A stretch of 39,404 nt of DNA from the IMG/VR virus record IMGVR_UViG_3300044533_000239, positions 1 through 39,404 of that record; one strand, written 5' to 3'. This DNA is from a virus. Below the pieces are notes generated by a model. The model was not told the DNA's origin and did not search any database. It saw only the letters and a list, made by a program, of their open reading frames with translations. The position numbers and the translations under genes were made by a program. Of this stretch, positions 36,344 through 39,404 are shown piece after piece. How positions within the stretch are numbered: the first letter of the stretch is position 1; every line of letters begins with the position of its first letter.

Positions 36344-36838
36344 CTATAAATTCCAATGCCTTAGCCCGCCGTTCCTGTATAAGTATCGGGCTACCGCAAG
36401 GTTGCACCGTACGTTAAACAGTACCGACAGATCGCCTCGTTGTGAAGCACATTCTTTGGCCGTGACCGTGACCCAACTGGAGTTCACTTGGACCAAGCCC
36501 CTATCTTGTGAGCCGTTACGGTTCAGGGTTTTGTTGTGAGCCAGCGGGTTGCATCGGCTTTCCCTGTACGCGATGTATGAGAACGCTTGAACGGGTAGCC
36601 CGAACTCTGCGAACTCATCTTCCCATTGGGGGCAACGCTTCGTTTTATCTGCCGGAACACCCTCAGGAACCACCTCAACAGGCAATACCAGAACCTTGTC
36701 AGACGCTCTGTAAGCCTCCGAGAGAGGCGATACTGACGGGTTCACAGGGTTGGCAGGGGCTTCAGCAGCATGAACCATACTGCCGAAGGTAATAATCCCT
36801 ACTAGAGAAACGGCAAATAGCCGTATAAGTAATCTCAT
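36344..36838 (-). CDS. Exported lysozyme / lytic-transglycosylase-like protein, 164 aa
   Basis: Residues 1-24 form a signal peptide (MRLLIRLFAVSLVGIITFGS, cleavage near VHA-A). The C-terminal half is a lysozyme-like fold with the putative catalytic E93 in Y-R-E-S-R-C-N-P-L-A and the G-L-V-Q-V-N-S-S-W motif at 114-122, ending R-H-W-N. Four cysteines (69, 96, 130, 145) may form disulfides outside the cell. GGAGGA precedes the ATG. Its gene lies between resolvase and WhiB, not with the lysis cassette, so it might act on the cell wall earlier or on superinfecting phage; that is inference. Confidence 0.8.
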   Translation of the reverse strand: MRLLIRLFAVSLVGIITFGSMVHAAEAPANPVNPSVSPLSEAYRASDKVLVLPVEVVPEGVPADKTKRCPQWEDEFAEFGLPVQAFSYIAYRESRCNPLAHNKTLNRNGSQDRGLVQVNSSWVTVTAKECASQRGDLSVLFNVRCNLAVARYLYRNGGLRHWNL

Positions 36839-36873
36839 CGGTCCTCCAAGTTTAGCAAAAGTTAACCTAATGC

Positions 36874-37335
36874 TTATGAGATAAGGGAAACTAGCTCCGC
36901 AAACTCATCCAATGTCATTAACACGATACCGTCACTACTGCCATCAGGCATAGCAATCATCGCGAAAGGTCGTATGTCACCCAACGACTTTGATGCTTCA
37001 GATTGTAAACGAGCCTGGTTGAAACGAGTAGCGATCGGACCCACCTGTGCACCGGCTTTGACTTCGACACGAAAGAAGCCGCCCCAATGTTCTTCATGGC
37101 GAGTGCCTGCATTACCTGTCGCACTAAGACCCAACTTCTTCCTAGCACGTCGAGCTTTGCTATCACCTTTAGTTCGTGATCGTTTTCCGCGAGCAACAGG
37201 ATCGTTACATCCCTTGACCCGTCGCTTACCGTCACGAGCTTCACGTCCCAAAGTTCCGAACTTGGGGCATCCATCAACCGTACATTTGTCTCTGTTGCCT
37301 TCACAGTAATCCTTCCTGTTTTGTTCTACTGGCAT
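36874..37335 (-). CDS. PD-(D/E)XK nuclease, Holliday-junction-resolvase-like, 153 aa
   Basis: The core is R-H-E-E-H-W-G-G at 79-86 and V-E-V-K at 90-93 (the ExK pair), then A-T-R-F-N-Q-A-R-L-Q, I-R-P-F-A-M-I-A-M and V-L-M-T-L. This follows the order expected of the archaeal/phage Hjc-like fold. A basic N-terminal extension has four cysteines (11, 18, 23, 43), probably one zinc ion. It follows the annealing gene (one-base overlap TAATG). Resolution of branched DNA before packaging is the likely role. Confidence 0.7.
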   Translation of the reverse strand: MPVEQNRKDYCEGNRDKCTVDGCPKFGTLGREARDGKRRVKGCNDPVARGKRSRTKGDSKARRARKKLGLSATGNAGTRHEEHWGGFFRVEVKAGAQVGPIATRFNQARLQSEASKSLGDIRPFAMIAMPDGSSDGIVLMTLDEFAELVSLIS

Positions 37336-38297
37336 TACGCCTTCAGGATGGTGATGAGTTCAGATATCTCTGACTTGGTTAGGGCTTCCAACGATTCGAT
37401 GACACGGCCTGTTGAGTCTGATGCCATAGATAGTTGCTCTGCTTTGGTTGCGATGCCTTTTCCTGATGCCAATGCCCTGAACATACCGATCTGTTTCGTT
37501 GTTGCCGGTGCGCCAGGTTCCTTGATTTGTGGTGAGCCGTTGGCAGGATGGTTGGCTTTGGATTCTGCGATTACTTCTTCGGCGGAGAACATATTGATTA
37601 CCGCTGCGACTGCTTCTTGGGTGGTGTTGAACTGTGGGTTGAAGTCGTCCATCACTTCAGGCTCGGTGTCGTTGAACTGTGCTGCCAACTCTTTTGCTTT
37701 GGCGAACGCTTCACGCAACGCTGGCATCTGTGATTCTTTCAGGTCTGCTAGGTCAATCTTTGCTGACTTGGCGATCTGTTCGTGGTCTAGTCCTGCTGTT
37801 TTGCAAGCGTCCACGAAACGTTTGATGTTGTCCATCGATACCAACGGATCAGCAGGCTTGACTGGTTCAACCTTTGCTACTGGTGCAGGCTTTACGAGAG
37901 GTGTAGACGAGGTGTATGAAACATCGTCCCATTCGCTCTTTGTCCAAAGTGACAAATACACGTTATGCCTCATCGCGCAATTCCTGAGTGCATCGGAGAG
38001 TAATTCCTTGTAGAGATCGGGCTTGTTGTGCATAACAGAACCAACACCCAAACGACGGACACCGAGAAGTGTCATCCATGCGGCCATGTGTGCCATCCCG
38101 TTCTCGACACGGAACGCTGGTAAACCGAACTCGTCAAACGCAACTGGTTCCATTGACCATGTTGGATCAATTTCCGATAGGGCTTTCTGTGTGTCTGCGT
38201 GACCTACGAAGTCAAGTTGCATCCCACCTTTAGGTAGTTTGCCTACGATCTTCGGATCAGGTACGCCATATTTGCTGATGATTTCTTCTAGTTTCAT
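37335..38297 (-). CDS. Single-strand annealing protein, Rad52/Sak-like, 320 aa
   Basis: The N-terminal half reads L-P-K-G-G-M-Q-L-D-F-V-G-H-A-D-T-Q-K-A-L, W-S-M-E-P-V-A-F-D-E-F-G-L-P, GVRRLGVG and K-E-L-L-S-D-A-L-R-N-C-A-M-R-H-N-V-Y-L-S-L-W. These are features of the Rad52/ERF-like annealing proteins of many actinophages. The C-terminal half is a linker and helical tail, likely for partner binding. It overlaps the YqaJ exonuclease gene by one base (TAATG). Exonuclease plus annealing protein form a recombination pair that can make concatemers or recombine with other phages. Confidence 0.8.
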   Translation of the reverse strand: MKLEEIISKYGVPDPKIVGKLPKGGMQLDFVGHADTQKALSEIDPTWSMEPVAFDEFGLPAFRVENGMAHMAAWMTLLGVRRLGVGSVMHNKPDLYKELLSDALRNCAMRHNVYLSLWTKSEWDDVSYTSSTPLVKPAPVAKVEPVKPADPLVSMDNIKRFVDACKTAGLDHEQIAKSAKIDLADLKESQMPALREAFAKAKELAAQFNDTEPEVMDDFNPQFNTTQEAVAAVINMFSAEEVIAESKANHPANGSPQIKEPGAPATTKQIGMFRALASGKGIATKAEQLSMASDSTGRVIESLEALTKSEISELITILKA

Positions 38298-39247
38298 TAC
38301 TTCGCCTCCTTAGCGATGATCCGCATAGTGCGGAAGGTTGATGTTTTCTTAAACTTTTCTGCCAACGCAGGATGCTCGGCCTCAAACTTCTTGGTGTCAA
38401 ACGATGTGCGTTTGCTGTTCTTCCACGATACGACCTGAGTGCCGTCAATCGCGCCATACTCAGCGTCCTGTAACAGCATCGCCAGTTCACCCTTGATGAG
38501 TTCCTCAACTGCTTCAGCCTGCTTCTTCTGCTCACGGGCTTGTGCTAATCGTTCTAAACTCGCGTAAACCTCATGTCCCAATACGACCGTGTTTCCATAA
38601 CCTTCGGGGTAGAGCGTACTGGCGTTGTCGTAGGTGGGATCAGCCACGTCAGGCATCATGCCCATGTCGATGAAGCCCAAGAATTTGCGGGCTGCTTCTA
38701 TGTGAACCTGTTTTTCGTCGCTAGTTACGGTTTGTGTATGGAACTGGAGTTGGAGGTCGCTATCAAAAATGATCCAATAGATTTCGTTACTACCAGTACA
38801 TATCGCTTGCTGAACTCCTTGCCAGTACCAGGTTCGGGAAAGTTGTCCCGTCCAGCGCTTGTTATATGTTTTGAGTTCGTAAAACTTTCCAGTGATAGTT
38901 GAACGACCGTCCATTGTGGACATGAGGCGTACACCGTTTTCTTCGTAGCAGTACATCTCTGCCGGTTCCACGATGAAGTCGTTGAGGATTTCTCCTGCCC
39001 AACCCATGAGTGGGCCTTCAAGGATTGTGCCTCGACGCATCGCATCGTTTTGTTCTGTTGGCACAGGGGGTGTTGCTGCCAATAGTTCTACCGCTAGATC
39101 AGCTGGTGTGGTGTATTTGTGTTCACCATGAATTGCTGCGGCTACTGATGCGGTGATTCGTTTCTCACCTTTTTCGTTTGCCCAACGTAGGTTAAGCCAG
39201 TCTTGGCTGCCGTGTGTTGGCTTGGGGATGGTTGATAGATTCTGCAT
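38297..39247 (-). CDS. YqaJ-type viral recombinase exonuclease, 316 aa
   Basis: The YqaJ/lambda-exonuclease fold is recognised by G-S-Q-D-W-L-N-L-R-W near the start, I-T-A-S-V-A-A-A-I-H-G at 31-41, R-R-G-T-I-L-E-G at 71-78 with E77, S-T-M-D-G with D113, Y-E-L-K-T-Y with E124 and K126, and Y-W-Q-G-V-Q-Q-A-I. These residues form the PD-(D/E)XK site that degrades one DNA strand. AGGAGGA precedes the ATG, and an ACTTGACA-type promoter sits upstream in the terminal repeat. Confidence 0.9.
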   Translation of the reverse strand: MQNLSTIPKPTHGSQDWLNLRWANEKGEKRITASVAAAIHGEHKYTTPADLAVELLAATPPVPTEQNDAMRRGTILEGPLMGWAGEILNDFIVEPAEMYCYEENGVRLMSTMDGRSTITGKFYELKTYNKRWTGQLSRTWYWQGVQQAICTGSNEIYWIIFDSDLQLQFHTQTVTSDEKQVHIEAARKFLGFIDMGMMPDVADPTYDNASTLYPEGYGNTVVLGHEVYASLERLAQAREQKKQAEAVEELIKGELAMLLQDAEYGAIDGTQVVSWKNSKRTSFDTKKFEAEHPALAEKFKKTSTFRTMRIIAKEAK

Positions 39248-39278
39248 TTTTCCTCCTATGGTTTGTGCAGGTATTTTT

Positions 39279-39308
39279 AATCTAGGGGTGTGACACGGTT
39301 ACTGTCAA
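39279..39308 (-). promoter_or_regulatory. Promoter of the recombination operon, right copy
   Basis: TTGACA (39303-39308) and TAGATT (39279-39284), 18 bases apart, lead directly into the YqaJ gene starting at 39247. AGGAGGA lies five bases before that start. The -35 is extended as ACTTGACA, as in the scaffold promoter and the two accessory promoters. Confidence 0.6.
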
Positions 39309-39404
39309 GTCAATCGCTTTCATGTCGCGCACCATCGCTACAGGGATATGTATAGCGTGGATGCCTTCTTCTTTGCAAATGGTTTGCCATACGGTCACAT
39401 GGTT
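39282..39404 (-). CDS. Partial second copy of the 93-aa gene
   Basis: This is the C-terminal part (41 codons with stop) of the gene at 19-300, cut by the contig end. It belongs to the same gene on the circle and is not a second gene. One Val codon is GTA here and GTC in the left copy. Confidence 0.9.
   Translation of the reverse strand, partial: NHVTVWQTICKEEGIHAIHIPVAMVRDMKAIDLTVTVSHP

Larger units (their letters stand above)
39264..39404. repeat. Terminal direct repeat, right copy
   Basis: It matches bases 1-141 except T39390 in place of G127. It holds the promoter for the YqaJ gene and the final part of the 93-residue gene. Confidence 0.95.

Noticed and set aside
373-39247. Integrase, repressor or attachment site for a temperate life style
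   Set aside because: No tyrosine or serine recombinase motif and no divergent repressor pair was found. The genome runs in one direction and looks lytic.

Overview
This window looks like the complete genome of a double-stranded DNA phage of an actinobacterium. Bases 1-141 recur at 39264-39404 with a single mismatch, so the contig closes into a circle of about 39.26 kb (or a genome sampled with redundant ends). Every gene I can support lies on the minus strand, so transcription runs from high to low coordinates and across the contig junction. A WhiB-family regulator, a family confined to Actinobacteria and their phages, points to the host. The base composition is only moderate in G+C, and the structural gene set resembles that of uncultured aquatic actinophages. 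That placement is inference. A portal, head-tail adaptor, nozzle-like protein and very large internal virion proteins, without recognisable long-tail tape-measure or tail-tube genes, suggest a short-tailed (podovirus-like) particle.

Layout in the direction of transcription. (1) A noncoding stretch of about 770 bp (29951-30722) with a candidate promoter precedes the late genes. (2) Packaging and virion genes follow: large terminase with an N-terminal helix-turn-helix, lysine-rich protein, portal, second lysine-rich protein, and four large putative internal or ejection proteins including one of 1678 residues. Then comes a strong promoter, scaffold-like protein and major capsid protein, ended by a clear terminator. 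(3) The tail region holds a collagen-like fibre of 1014 residues, a glycosyltransferase, three small basic proteins, adaptor, nozzle, a second fibre, a Cys-rich protein and a zinc-ribbon protein. (4) The lysis region holds a Thr-rich exported protein, two small two-helix membrane proteins (holin candidates), a VanY-like peptidase endolysin and a one-helix membrane protein. (5) A helix-turn-helix protein and a metallophosphoesterase follow. (6) Across the contig junction is a recombination set: YqaJ exonuclease, Rad52-like annealing protein and PD-(D/E)XK resolvase. It is followed by an exported lysozyme-like protein and WhiB. (7) A long chain of very small genes follows, almost all joined by ATGA or TAATG overlaps. 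It ends with a sliding-clamp-like protein and a perfect 11-bp terminator at 30661-30688.

At least nine genes in the chains are 37-56 codons long; they were read directly from the sequence and supported by start-stop overlaps and ribosome sites. No tRNA, CRISPR array, integrase, DNA polymerase, primase or helicase was recognised. The phage is probably lytic and relies on host replication proteins.

The most interesting signal is regulatory. Four promoters (before YqaJ, the scaffold and two accessory gene blocks) share the extended -35 element ACTTGACA. The two accessory promoters also share a 5' leader in which the ribosome-binding site sits in the loop of a 5-bp hairpin whose outer base pair has changed in a compensatory way.
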